Below, one piece after another: positions 26,244-33,188 of a stretch of 33,188 nucleotides of DNA. Origin of the DNA: Bacteroidales bacterium (GTDB taxonomy: Bacteria > Bacteroidota > Bacteroidia > Bacteroidales > VadinHA17); NCBI GenBank assembly GCA_012514255.1, contig JAAZAP010000150.1:1-33188 (forward strand), given 5' to 3'. A model generated the notes under the pieces. That model ran no database searches. It worked only from the letters and a program-made list of their open reading frames with translations, and was not told the origin of the DNA. Made by a program: the position numbers and the translations under genes. The stretch's first letter is position 1, and every line of letters begins with the position of its first letter.

Positions 26244-27638
26244 ATGAAAACCTTAAAAACAATGGAAATGAAGAGTTTATATAAATCGAATATTGCCCTG
26301 ATGGCAATATTGGTCCTGTTTTTCACGGGATGTGAAAAATGGATAGATCCGGATCTGAATATCAATCCGGACGTGCCTTCAGACGTTCCTATGAATTTGC
26401 TTGTTCCATCCATGGAACTGTCTATGTCATATCAGATTGGTGGTATCAGGGCAGTAAAGACTACCAACATCTACATGCAATACCTCAATGGCGTTGCCAG
26501 GCAGTCGTATGGCGAATCAAACTATATTCTGTCAGCCACTGATGTTGATGACTTATGGAGAAGGATGTACTATCAGCCTATGATGGACGCCACGAAACTG
26601 ATCCAGAAGGCAGGAGAACAGAATTCTCCTCATTACGCAGGGCTGGCGAAGGTATGTATGGCATTATGCCTTGGGACAATGACCAACCTGTTTGGTGACA
26701 TGCCTTATTCAGATGCCTTTACCGGTGACCAGGGGACATTGCAGCCTCTCTTTGATACACAGGAGGAGATCTATAGCTCTATCGGGGTGCTTCTTGATGA
26801 GGCAATAGCTGACCTGAGTTCCACAGAAAACACCATTGCCCTTGACGGTGACATGATCTACAACAACAACAGGTCATCCTGGACAAAGGCAGCCTATGCA
26901 CTGAAGGCGAGGTATGCCCTGAACATGGGTGATTATACAGGGGCGCTCACCAATAGCTCAAGCGCATTTTCGCCAGGTAATACATTTGCAATGCCGTTTG
27001 GCTCCACCAATGCCGAGGCAGGGCCGATGTATCAGTATGCTACTGTATCATCTTACAAGAATGATGTGAAGATGTGCGCTACTTTTATTGACAGGCTGAA
27101 TGCAACAGGTGACCCCAGGCTTCCATTCTATGCGAAGACATTCGGAGGGGCCTATGTGGGCAGTCCTGCAGGATCAGAAGAACCTGACGCTTCCACCCTG
27201 GGAGTTTATAACAACTCACCTGAGGCTCCTGTGATTCTGAGTTCTTATTCTGAGATGCAGTTCATCAGGGCTGAATGTTTCCTCAGGCAGACAACCCCTG
27301 ATAATGATGCTGCCGCCGAAGCATATAAGAGTGCTGTTGCATCATCAGTTCTCGCAGTTACGGGAGAGGGAAACAGTGAATGGCTTGACGCCAATATCAA
27401 CATTGAGACCGGTGAAACCATCACTCTTGGAAAGATCATGGAACAGAAATACCTTGCAATGTATTCAACAGTTGTTCCCTATGACGATTACAGGAGAACC
27501 GGTTACCCGGCACTTACACCGGTACCCGGTGCAGGACCGATCCCTGAGAGATTTCCTTATCCTCAGACAGAGATCTCATATAATACCAACTGCCCTGTAG
27601 TTGCAAATACCAGTCAGAAACTCTGGATATTTGAATAA
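26244..27638 (+). CDS. SusD/RagB-family surface lipoprotein
   Basis: 464 residues. The N-terminus has a lipoprotein signal with lipobox FTGC (C30). The alternative ATG at codon 9 would shorten the signal but keep the lipobox. The mature protein has TPR-like helical blocks (LAKVCMALCLGTMTNLFGDMPYSDAF, split by the DMPYSDA motif common in SusD-2 type proteins) and ends in KLWIFE. It caps the SusC channel on the cell surface and binds the ligand. It starts 6 bases after susC, the normal arrangement. Compared with classical SusD it belongs to the shorter second type that is often found with peptide or unknown ligands. A perfect palindrome lies 54 bases after its stop. Confidence 0.93.
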   Translation: MKTLKTMEMKSLYKSNIALMAILVLFFTGCEKWIDPDLNINPDVPSDVPMNLLVPSMELSMSYQIGGIRAVKTTNIYMQYLNGVARQSYGESNYILSATDVDDLWRRMYYQPMMDATKLIQKAGEQNSPHYAGLAKVCMALCLGTMTNLFGDMPYSDAFTGDQGTLQPLFDTQEEIYSSIGVLLDEAIADLSSTENTIALDGDMIYNNNRSSWTKAAYALKARYALNMGDYTGALTNSSSAFSPGNTFAMPFGSTNAEAGPMYQYATVSSYKNDVKMCATFIDRLNATGDPRLPFYAKTFGGAYVGSPAGSEEPDASTLGVYNNSPEAPVILSSYSEMQFIRAECFLRQTTPDNDAAAEAYKSAVASSVLAVTGEGNSEWLDANINIETGETITLGKIMEQKYLAMYSTVVPYDDYRRTGYPALTPVPGAGPIPERFPYPQTEISYNTNCPVVANTSQKLWIFE

Positions 27639-27692
27639 TGTTGACCAATCCGGGACTGTCATGATTTAAATCGGTCCTGGAACCAGAATAAT

Positions 27693-27741
27693 ATATCCGG
27701 GAAGAAAACAGGCCAACGGTCACAGTTTTCTTCCCGGATAT
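27693..27741. terminator. Perfect 17-bp inverted repeat after susD
   Basis: ATATCCGGGAAGAAAAC (27693-27709) and GTTTTCTTCCCGGATAT (27725-27741) are exact complements around a 15-base loop. There is no immediate T-run; the closest T-rich stretch is about 27752-27761. It could be a terminator or attenuator that lowers downstream expression, or an RNA stabiliser for the susCD message. Confidence 0.65.
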
Positions 27742-27798
27742 CATGGTTAAATTTGTTTTTGAGTAATTTGTCGGGATAAGTAAAATATACATGTCGGA

Positions 27799-28782
27799 TT
27801 GAAAAAACAGCTTCTATACCTCCTTTTGATAATTGCAGGGTGCTGCAGCCACTTGAGCATGGGAGCACAGGCAGACCCTGATCTCGGTGCTGTCTTTAAG
27901 AAGAGGAGGCTCACTCTTGTCATAACAGACTCTGGTCTGGGAGGACTGGCAGTAATGGAAGACATTGCCGGCAAGATCAGAGAATCAGGATGCTTCAGGA
28001 ATGTCAGCCTTGTTTTCGTAAATGCGCTGTTTGATGAGAATGTGGGTTACAACGCTTTGCGCACAAGGAAGGAAAAGGCTGATATGTTTGACAGAGTACT
28101 CAAAGCCATTGATGAAAGATACCATCCTGATGCCATTCTGGTTGGCTGCAATACCCTTTCCGTCATCCTTGATGACACCTTCTTCTCCGAATGGTCAGAT
28201 ACCCCGGTCATTGGAATAGTTGATGCAGGCATCCAACTGATAAATGATGAGCTGAAAGCTGACACCTCCTCAAGGGTAATTATCTTCGGAACAGAGACTA
28301 CTATTGAAGAGGAGAGTCACAGGAAAGGGTTACTCGAGCTTGGAACAGACAATGAAAGAATTATTACCAAAGCCTGTCCCCAACTTCAGTCATATATAGA
28401 ACAGAATCCCCTCTCGGAGGAAACAGAAATGCTCATCGCAGCTTATATGAATGAGGCACTTGAGGGGCTTGACGAAAGCGACGGCAGGGTACATATAAGC
28501 CTTAATTGCAGCCATTACGGCTATTCGGAGTCGTTATGGAGCAAAGCAATTGAGGAATCCTCATTCAGGAAAGGCAGAATATTAAATCCTAACAGCCATA
28601 TGGGTGATTTCCTGTCTTCAGAAAAATGCCGGAGAAGATATAACAATCCAAAAAATTCGTTCCTTGTTGTTTCAAAAGTAAGGATGCCAAATGCCGTCAC
28701 CATATCTTCATTCTTTCAGGAGAACTCTCCGGAAATGGCTGAGGCGCTTAAGAACTACACGCTTGTTCCTGACCTGTTTTGA
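27799..28782 (+). CDS. Lipoprotein Asp/Glu racemase family protein (glutamate racemase-like)
   Basis: 327 residues starting at TTG 27799; the nearby ATG 27791 hits a stop after three codons. The first 15 residues (MKKQLLYLLLIIAGC) are a short lipoprotein signal with lipobox IAGC and C15 as lipid anchor. The rest follows glutamate racemase: TDSGLGGLAVM (D44, S45), VGCNTLS with catalytic C117, and LNCSHYGYS with catalytic C237 and H239. Thus both cysteines of the two-base mechanism and the aspartate are kept. MurI is normally cytoplasmic and makes D-glutamate for peptidoglycan. This copy should sit in the envelope, where it could interconvert D- and L-glutamate released from polymer. It is divergent from MurI in the region between D44 and C117. 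57 bases separate it from the kinase gene. Confidence 0.85.
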   Translation: MKKQLLYLLLIIAGCCSHLSMGAQADPDLGAVFKKRRLTLVITDSGLGGLAVMEDIAGKIRESGCFRNVSLVFVNALFDENVGYNALRTRKEKADMFDRVLKAIDERYHPDAILVGCNTLSVILDDTFFSEWSDTPVIGIVDAGIQLINDELKADTSSRVIIFGTETTIEEESHRKGLLELGTDNERIITKACPQLQSYIEQNPLSEETEMLIAAYMNEALEGLDESDGRVHISLNCSHYGYSESLWSKAIEESSFRKGRILNPNSHMGDFLSSEKCRRRYNNPKNSFLVVSKVRMPNAVTISSFFQENSPEMAEALKNYTLVPDLF

Positions 28783-28839
28783 TTGAGGACTATTTGTTTG
28801 ATCATAATTGTTTTAAGATAATAACATTGCCTGCCCGGA

Positions 28840-30393
28840 TTGCAGGATTTTAACTTAGCAACAAAATTGAGGAAGTTTTTCAAGACTTATAACAGGTATT
28901 TCTTCTTCGCTTTAATCTTTACTGCGGTAGTAACCATTGCTGCAGCGTTTATCTATTCTTCATTATCAAAATGGCAGGAATCGTTAGTTGAAAAGAACAA
29001 AGAGGTTTGTGATCTGTATGCCGTCAAACTCCACAATTCGGCCCGGGAGAGCATTAATCAGCTCCACGGCCTCGGACTGATGACCTCCCGCGATCTTACC
29101 TCTGCGGGGATCAGGATGGTTGACAGCACACTTAAAGAGGTATCTGAACGCGAACTTAAGGTACTGCCAGGACTTGACGGAGGCTTTTATCTTGTCTTTC
29201 CCGACGGGTTTTACGGCTATTCCTTCCCCACCTCTCCACCTCCGGTTCCTGTTTATGGGCCACCTCCCAGATCTTACAACATCATCAAGGACCAGTCTCT
29301 TCTGTCAATAAACGGGAACAGGCCTATTGTTGATGTACACTCATTTGATGCGGCGGTCTTCCCCCTTGCCACCAGGCCCCTTGTCATTGATTCACAGGTT
29401 GTAGGAGCAGTATGGGTAAGGATCCATATCCAGAATGATCTTCCTGTTATCAGGATCAAGCAGATTGTACAGACCACTGCACTGATATCAATACTGGGCT
29501 TCCTGTTGTTGATGCTTTTCTCCGCTCTGATGGGAGGCGAGATAAAAGGTATCAAGAAAGAGATGGAGAGAATACAGTATAACCCTTCTCTTCGTCTCAG
29601 GAAAAGATGGGGCATCTTCGGCTATATCACTTCCAATGTCAATTCCATGCTGGACACTATTGAAGAGGAGGTCGACAGGCGATTGATGCTGGAACGGCAA
29701 CTCAGTCATAAGGAGAAATTGGCCTCACTGGGGAATATGATTGCAGGTGTGGCACATGAGGTGAAAACGCCCCTCGCAATCATTAAGACAAGAATACAGA
29801 TGTGGCAAAAGGAGATAGAGAAAACACCCGGTCTCTGTAAACAGATCTCTCCTGAATCAATGCAACTGGTAATCAATGAGACAAACAGGCTCTCAACCCT
29901 GGTTAAACGGTTGCTGATTTTTTCCCGGCCTATTGACAAGATGTTGAAACCAACTGATATAAACCGGCTCATAAGTGAGGTGGCAGGATTCATCAATACA
30001 AACCTGCATGAGACAGGAATATCTTTAGAGCTCAGCCTGCAGCCTGACCTGCCCCTGGTGGAGACCGACGAGAACTCTATCAGGGAGGTAATAATCAATA
30101 TTCTTGACAACAGTGTTGAAGCAATGCCTGAGGGCGGAATAATAGCAATAAGCACAGGCATTGACAGGGCAAACAATAAGCTGATTATCGAGGTGAAAGA
30201 CCAGGGAGAAGGCATCTCCGGGGAAATTATTGACAAGGTGTTTGATCCCTTTTTTACATCCAAAGAGACCGGAGCGGGACTGGGGTTGTCAATATCATAT
30301 CAGATTATCAAGGCTCACAACGGCGAGATCTCTTTTTCAGAGAACAGGGATGCCGGAATGAAATGTATCATTAAATTACCTTTTTCAAAATAA
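28840..30393 (+). CDS. Membrane sensor histidine kinase
   Basis: 517 residues from TTG 28840; the next in-frame candidate is TTG 28867. Two membrane helices (about 20-41 and 208-231) enclose a periplasmic sensor of about 165 residues, Cache-like in outline, with a proline-rich stretch PTSPPPVPVYGPPPR (130-144). HisKA follows with H306 in GVAHEVKTPLAIIKTR. The ATPase domain has the N box (N420, N424 in NILDNSVEA), G1 DQGEGI (454-459), F box FDPFFTSK and G2 GAGLGLSI. It is the NtrB/AtoS-like kinase type that partners sigma-54 activators, and the matching regulator starts 11 bases downstream. Sensing a glutamyl compound is inferred from context only. Confidence 0.95.
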   Translation: MQDFNLATKLRKFFKTYNRYFFFALIFTAVVTIAAAFIYSSLSKWQESLVEKNKEVCDLYAVKLHNSARESINQLHGLGLMTSRDLTSAGIRMVDSTLKEVSERELKVLPGLDGGFYLVFPDGFYGYSFPTSPPPVPVYGPPPRSYNIIKDQSLLSINGNRPIVDVHSFDAAVFPLATRPLVIDSQVVGAVWVRIHIQNDLPVIRIKQIVQTTALISILGFLLLMLFSALMGGEIKGIKKEMERIQYNPSLRLRKRWGIFGYITSNVNSMLDTIEEEVDRRLMLERQLSHKEKLASLGNMIAGVAHEVKTPLAIIKTRIQMWQKEIEKTPGLCKQISPESMQLVINETNRLSTLVKRLLIFSRPIDKMLKPTDINRLISEVAGFINTNLHETGISLELSLQPDLPLVETDENSIREVIINILDNSVEAMPEGGIIAISTGIDRANNKLIIEVKDQGEGISGEIIDKVFDPFFTSKETGAGLGLSISYQIIKAHNGEISFSENRDAGMKCIIKLPFSK

Positions 30394-30404
30394 AATACAT
30401 ACGG

Positions 30405-31826
30405 GTGAACAACATCAAGAGTATTCTCATAATAGATGATCAAAGCTCGATGAGAAAAAACATCTCTGACCTGCTTTCTCCTCTTGGATACCAGATATTG
30501 GAAGCAGGTAACGGTGATTCCGGAATGATGATGTTCAGGGAGAAGAAACCTCATCTGATCATTCTCGATATCAATCTGCCTGGCAAGAACGGACTGGATG
30601 TTCTAAAAGAGATAAAGCAGATCTCCGATGACACGCCGGTAATCATTTTTACAGCCTTCGGGACAAGTGAAAGAGCTATTGAGGCAATGAAGCTCGGGGC
30701 TTTTGATTATCTCGAAAAACCATTCGAGCTTGATGAGTTTATTCTGACAATTGAACGTGCCAGTGAATATCAAAAATTAATAACTGAGGTAATCCGGTTA
30801 AGGTCTATCGTCAAGGATGCCATGAGCCAGCCGGCTGAGGGCAGCATCATAGGGAGAAACCAGAAGATGCAGGAAATATTCAAGCTGATAGGCCGCATAG
30901 CTCCCAGTGACGCAACAGTGCTTATCCAGGGTGAAAGCGGTACTGGTAAGGAACTGATTGCTGACGCTATCCAGAGGCACTCATTGTTGTCAGATAAATC
31001 CTATGTTAAGATCAATTGTGGTGCCCTGTCAGAATCAATCCTTGAGAGCGAGATTTTCGGTCATGAGAAAGGATCGTTTACAGGTGCGGAGTCAAGAAGA
31101 AAAGGACTCTTTGAGATAGCAGACGGTGGCACAGTCTATCTTGATGAAATAAACAGCATGCCACAATCATTGCAGGTGAGGCTGTTGAGGATACTGCAGA
31201 AACAGTCTTTCTTCCGTGTGGGTGGCGTGACCCCTGTGAATGTGAATGTCAGGATAATAGCTTCTTCCAACAAAGATATTGAGAAGGAGATGAAAGATGG
31301 CAATTTCCGGAAAGATCTCTATTACCGTCTCTGTGTGGTCAAGATCAACATACCTCCGCTGAGAGAACGGAAAGATGATATCGGGCCCCTGGTTGAACAC
31401 TTCCTCAGGAAATATTCTCCTTCACGGAAGATGATAATACCGCCCGAGTCGATGAACGAACTATGTTCATACAGCTGGCCGGGTAACATCAGGGAACTGG
31501 AGAACACAATCTACAGTTCTCTTGTGACTGCAACAAATGATATCCTAAACATCAGGATTCTCCCTCTTCGATCAGAGACCCGCCAGGATGAGTTTTCTTT
31601 TCTGTCACTTGTCAAAGCCCACAATTCATTCAGGGGTGCTCTTAATTATGTTGAGAAAAAAATCATTGAGGATGCACTGAAGATCAATAATAACAACCAA
31701 ACCAGAACAGCTGATTTCCTTAAGATTAACAGAAGACTTCTGTATACAAAGATGAAGGAATATCGGATTATTACCGATGACCTGTCAAAGGATCAGGAGC
31801 ATGGCGTGAGCAGCGATAATCCCTGA
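30405..31826 (+). CDS. NtrC/AtoC-family sigma-54-dependent response regulator
   Basis: 473 residues from GTG 30405. The receiver (1-120) has D11/D12, phosphoacceptor D55 in LDINLPGKNG, T83 and K105. The AAA+ domain (about 148-375) has Walker A GESGTGKE (176-183), the sigma-54 contact loop as GSFTGA (223-228, serine in place of the usual alanine of GAFTGA), Walker B GGTVYLDEI (241-249), and YYRLCVVKINIPPLRERKDDI. The Fis-type helix-turn-helix is at about 430-460 (QTRTADFLKINRRLLYTKM). It should activate sigma-54 promoters when phosphorylated by the preceding kinase. A sigma-54-like element and dyad upstream of the island operon make that operon a candidate target. Confidence 0.96.
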   Translation: MNNIKSILIIDDQSSMRKNISDLLSPLGYQILEAGNGDSGMMMFREKKPHLIILDINLPGKNGLDVLKEIKQISDDTPVIIFTAFGTSERAIEAMKLGAFDYLEKPFELDEFILTIERASEYQKLITEVIRLRSIVKDAMSQPAEGSIIGRNQKMQEIFKLIGRIAPSDATVLIQGESGTGKELIADAIQRHSLLSDKSYVKINCGALSESILESEIFGHEKGSFTGAESRRKGLFEIADGGTVYLDEINSMPQSLQVRLLRILQKQSFFRVGGVTPVNVNVRIIASSNKDIEKEMKDGNFRKDLYYRLCVVKINIPPLRERKDDIGPLVEHFLRKYSPSRKMIIPPESMNELCSYSWPGNIRELENTIYSSLVTATNDILNIRILPLRSETRQDEFSFLSLVKAHNSFRGALNYVEKKIIEDALKINNNNQTRTADFLKINRRLLYTKMKEYRIITDDLSKDQEHGVSSDNP

Positions 31827-31867
31827 TGGCTCAGTATTTAAACCATTATCTGTGACATGACAATTAA

Positions 31868-33049
31868 ATGACAAGGAAAACATACTTATTATCAATTCTC
31901 CTTCTGCTTTCGCAGTATGCCATCTCACAGGCATATGTTCCTGGAAATTCCTATTTTGGAAGAGCGGATTATATTGAGTATGTGGCAGGTAATCTGCCGT
32001 TGATTATATCTGTCCCCCACGGAGGCGGACTTACTCCCGCTGAAATACCTGACCGGACATGCGGAGACGAATCTGTTACAGATTTGTATACCATTGAGCT
32101 CGCTCAGTCAATCCGGGCGGAGATAATGGAGATAACAGGTTGTACTCCCCACATGGTTATCTGTCATCTTAAGAGGACCAAGCTTGATGCAAACCGGAAT
32201 GTGGATATTGCCGCCTGTGGAAATGAATTTGCAGAGACAGCGTGGAATGAGTATCATCTCTTCCTTGACAGCGCAAAAGTGTCAGTCAAAAGATTATCTG
32301 GCAAGGGATTGCTCATTGACCTGCATGGTCATGGTCATTCAATTCAGAGACTTGAGCTGGGTTATCAGCTCAGTGCTGACCAGCTCAGATATCCTGATGC
32401 CATGCTTAATGAACCAGAAATAATCAATCTTAGCAGCATTCGCAACCTCGCATTATATAATATAACCAATCTCATGCACTCGGAGCTGCTGCGTGGTTTC
32501 TACAGTCTCGGGACGCTATTTGCATCCAGGGGTTACCCCGCCGTACCGGGCATAGATGAACCCTACCCTCTCTCCGGTGAACCATATTTCAGCGGAGGGT
32601 ATATTTCGGAGAGACATGGTTCGCTTTTAACGGGGACTGTAGATGCAATTCAGGTTGAATGCAATCAGGAGGTCAGATTTGAGAAAACTGCAAGAAACGC
32701 TTTTGGTACTGCCTTTGCCGGGATTTTACTGGATCACCTGATCAGACATTACTTCCCTGGCCTGCCGGATACATATTGCACCTCATCCGGCAGTGGATTA
32801 CAGTACAACCGGGAGTACGGGATCTATCCTGTGCCATTTGGGGATCATCTTACGGTCAGAGCTCTGATGCCCTGCCAGTTAAGTATATATGACAACAGCG
32901 GCAGGATTGTTGTTGCAAGGAGTGTTGAAGACAATGAGGTCATAAACACAGGCAACCTGATAAATGGCACTTATGTAGCTGTCTTCAGGATCAGCGGGAA
33001 GCCAGTATACAGGTGCAAAATGACAAAAGGGAGCACCCCAGGCAGATAG
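31868..33049 (+). CDS. Secreted N-formylglutamate amidohydrolase-like hydrolase with type IX sorting domain
   Basis: 393 residues. Signal peptide about 1-20 (cleavage before Q21). Catalytic domain about 35-297 has IISVPHGGG (H51), LKRTKLDANRN (101-111) and IDLHGHGH (150-157), the presumed zinc-site blocks, plus EPYFSGGYISERHG. After a short linker, residues about 317-388 read GIYPVPFGDHLTVRA, LSIYDNSGRIVVA, INTGNLINGTYVAVF and end in a KMTKG patch, the pattern of a type A type IX secretion C-terminal domain. The protein should therefore cross the outer membrane and be surface-attached or released. Its paralogue at 14055-14993 has the same core but no sorting domain. An extracellular gamma-glutamyl amidase is the contextual guess. 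It follows the regulator by 41 bases. Confidence 0.88.
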   Translation: MTRKTYLLSILLLLSQYAISQAYVPGNSYFGRADYIEYVAGNLPLIISVPHGGGLTPAEIPDRTCGDESVTDLYTIELAQSIRAEIMEITGCTPHMVICHLKRTKLDANRNVDIAACGNEFAETAWNEYHLFLDSAKVSVKRLSGKGLLIDLHGHGHSIQRLELGYQLSADQLRYPDAMLNEPEIINLSSIRNLALYNITNLMHSELLRGFYSLGTLFASRGYPAVPGIDEPYPLSGEPYFSGGYISERHGSLLTGTVDAIQVECNQEVRFEKTARNAFGTAFAGILLDHLIRHYFPGLPDTYCTSSGSGLQYNREYGIYPVPFGDHLTVRALMPCQLSIYDNSGRIVVARSVEDNEVINTGNLINGTYVAVFRISGKPVYRCKMTKGSTPGR

Positions 33050-33062
33050 GGCTCCCATGTGT

Positions 33063-33088
33063 AAAAAAAGGGGTGCCCTTGCACCCCT
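33063..33088 (-). terminator. Intrinsic terminator of the HU-like gene
   Basis: On the minus strand AGGGGTGC (33088-33081) pairs with GCACCCCT (33076-33069) around a 4-base loop and is followed by seven T (33069-33063). It is a strong classical terminator beginning 7 bases after the HU-like stop, and it may also stop plus-strand transcription of the island. Confidence 0.85.
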
Positions 33089-33095
33089 GAAACTT

Positions 33096-33188
33096 TTACT
33101 TCAGGCCTTTTGTAAGAGCCGGTGCAGCTTTGAACTTAACGACTTTCTTAGCCGGGACATTCAGTTTGGCTCCGGTGCGCGGGTTACG
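33096..33188 (-). CDS. HU-family DNA-binding protein, C-terminal part cut by window edge
   Basis: Thirty codons plus a stop enter from the right edge on the minus strand. They read RNPRTGAKLNVPAKKVVKFK and end in APALTKGLK. The RNPRTG block is the DNA-clasping arm tip of HU/IHF proteins, and VKFKAAPALTKGL is the usual C-terminal helix. HU bends and compacts DNA as a dimer. The exact subtype cannot be told without the N-terminus. It is convergent with the island's last gene. Confidence 0.9.
   Translation of the reverse strand, partial: RNPRTGAKLNVPAKKVVKFKAAPALTKGLK

Noticed and set aside
15425..33049. Polysaccharide utilisation locus
   Set aside because: Despite SusCD there is no carbohydrate-active enzyme. 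The surrounding enzymes act on glutamyl or amino-acid substrates.

Overview
The window looks like chromosomal DNA of an anaerobic or microaerophilic Bacteroidota bacterium, probably of the order Bacteroidales. The evidence is a SusC/SusD pair, a type IX secretion C-terminal domain, promoter boxes of the TAnnTTTG type, start regions without strong Shine-Dalgarno sequences, and the combination of PPDK, ATP-dependent PEPCK and rubrerythrin. I see no rRNA, tRNA, CRISPR array, transposase or phage gene. A XerD-like C-terminus is cut by the left edge and an HU-like C-terminus by the right edge.

Positions 1-13.8 kb are mostly housekeeping. They hold ppdK, a decayed exported-protein gene, the pckA-plsY pair, rubrerythrin plus nitroreductase, a class I aminotransferase, a small membrane-anchored hypothetical protein, htpG, a repeat-rich spacer, and a LytTR response regulator translationally coupled to a class III aminotransferase.

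Positions 14-33 kb form the accessory region of interest, a candidate poly-gamma-glutamate (PGA) island. One co-directional run (15425-22934) encodes a TRAP/DctM-type permease, a 51-residue membrane protein, an AstE/AspA-like zinc hydrolase with a membrane anchor, an exported DUF-type protein, a gamma-glutamyltransferase, and the PGA synthase set PgsB, PgsC and PgsW. On the same strand follow SusC and SusD, a lipoprotein version of glutamate racemase, a sensor kinase, a sigma-54 response regulator, and an N-formylglutamate-amidohydrolase-like hydrolase with a type IX sorting domain. A paralogue of that hydrolase without the sorting domain lies just upstream on the opposite strand, so two hydrolases bracket the island.

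My working model is inference. PgsBCW makes and exports a gamma-glutamyl polymer. GGT, the zinc hydrolase and the two FGase-like enzymes trim, anchor or recycle it outside the cytoplasm. The envelope racemase interconverts free D- and L-glutamate. SusCD and the DctM-like permease bring products back across the two membranes. The kinase/regulator pair would control the locus through an imperfect sigma-54-like promoter and a dyad found upstream of the permease gene. Each family assignment rests on motifs read by eye. Polymer chemistry, localisation and regulation are untested.
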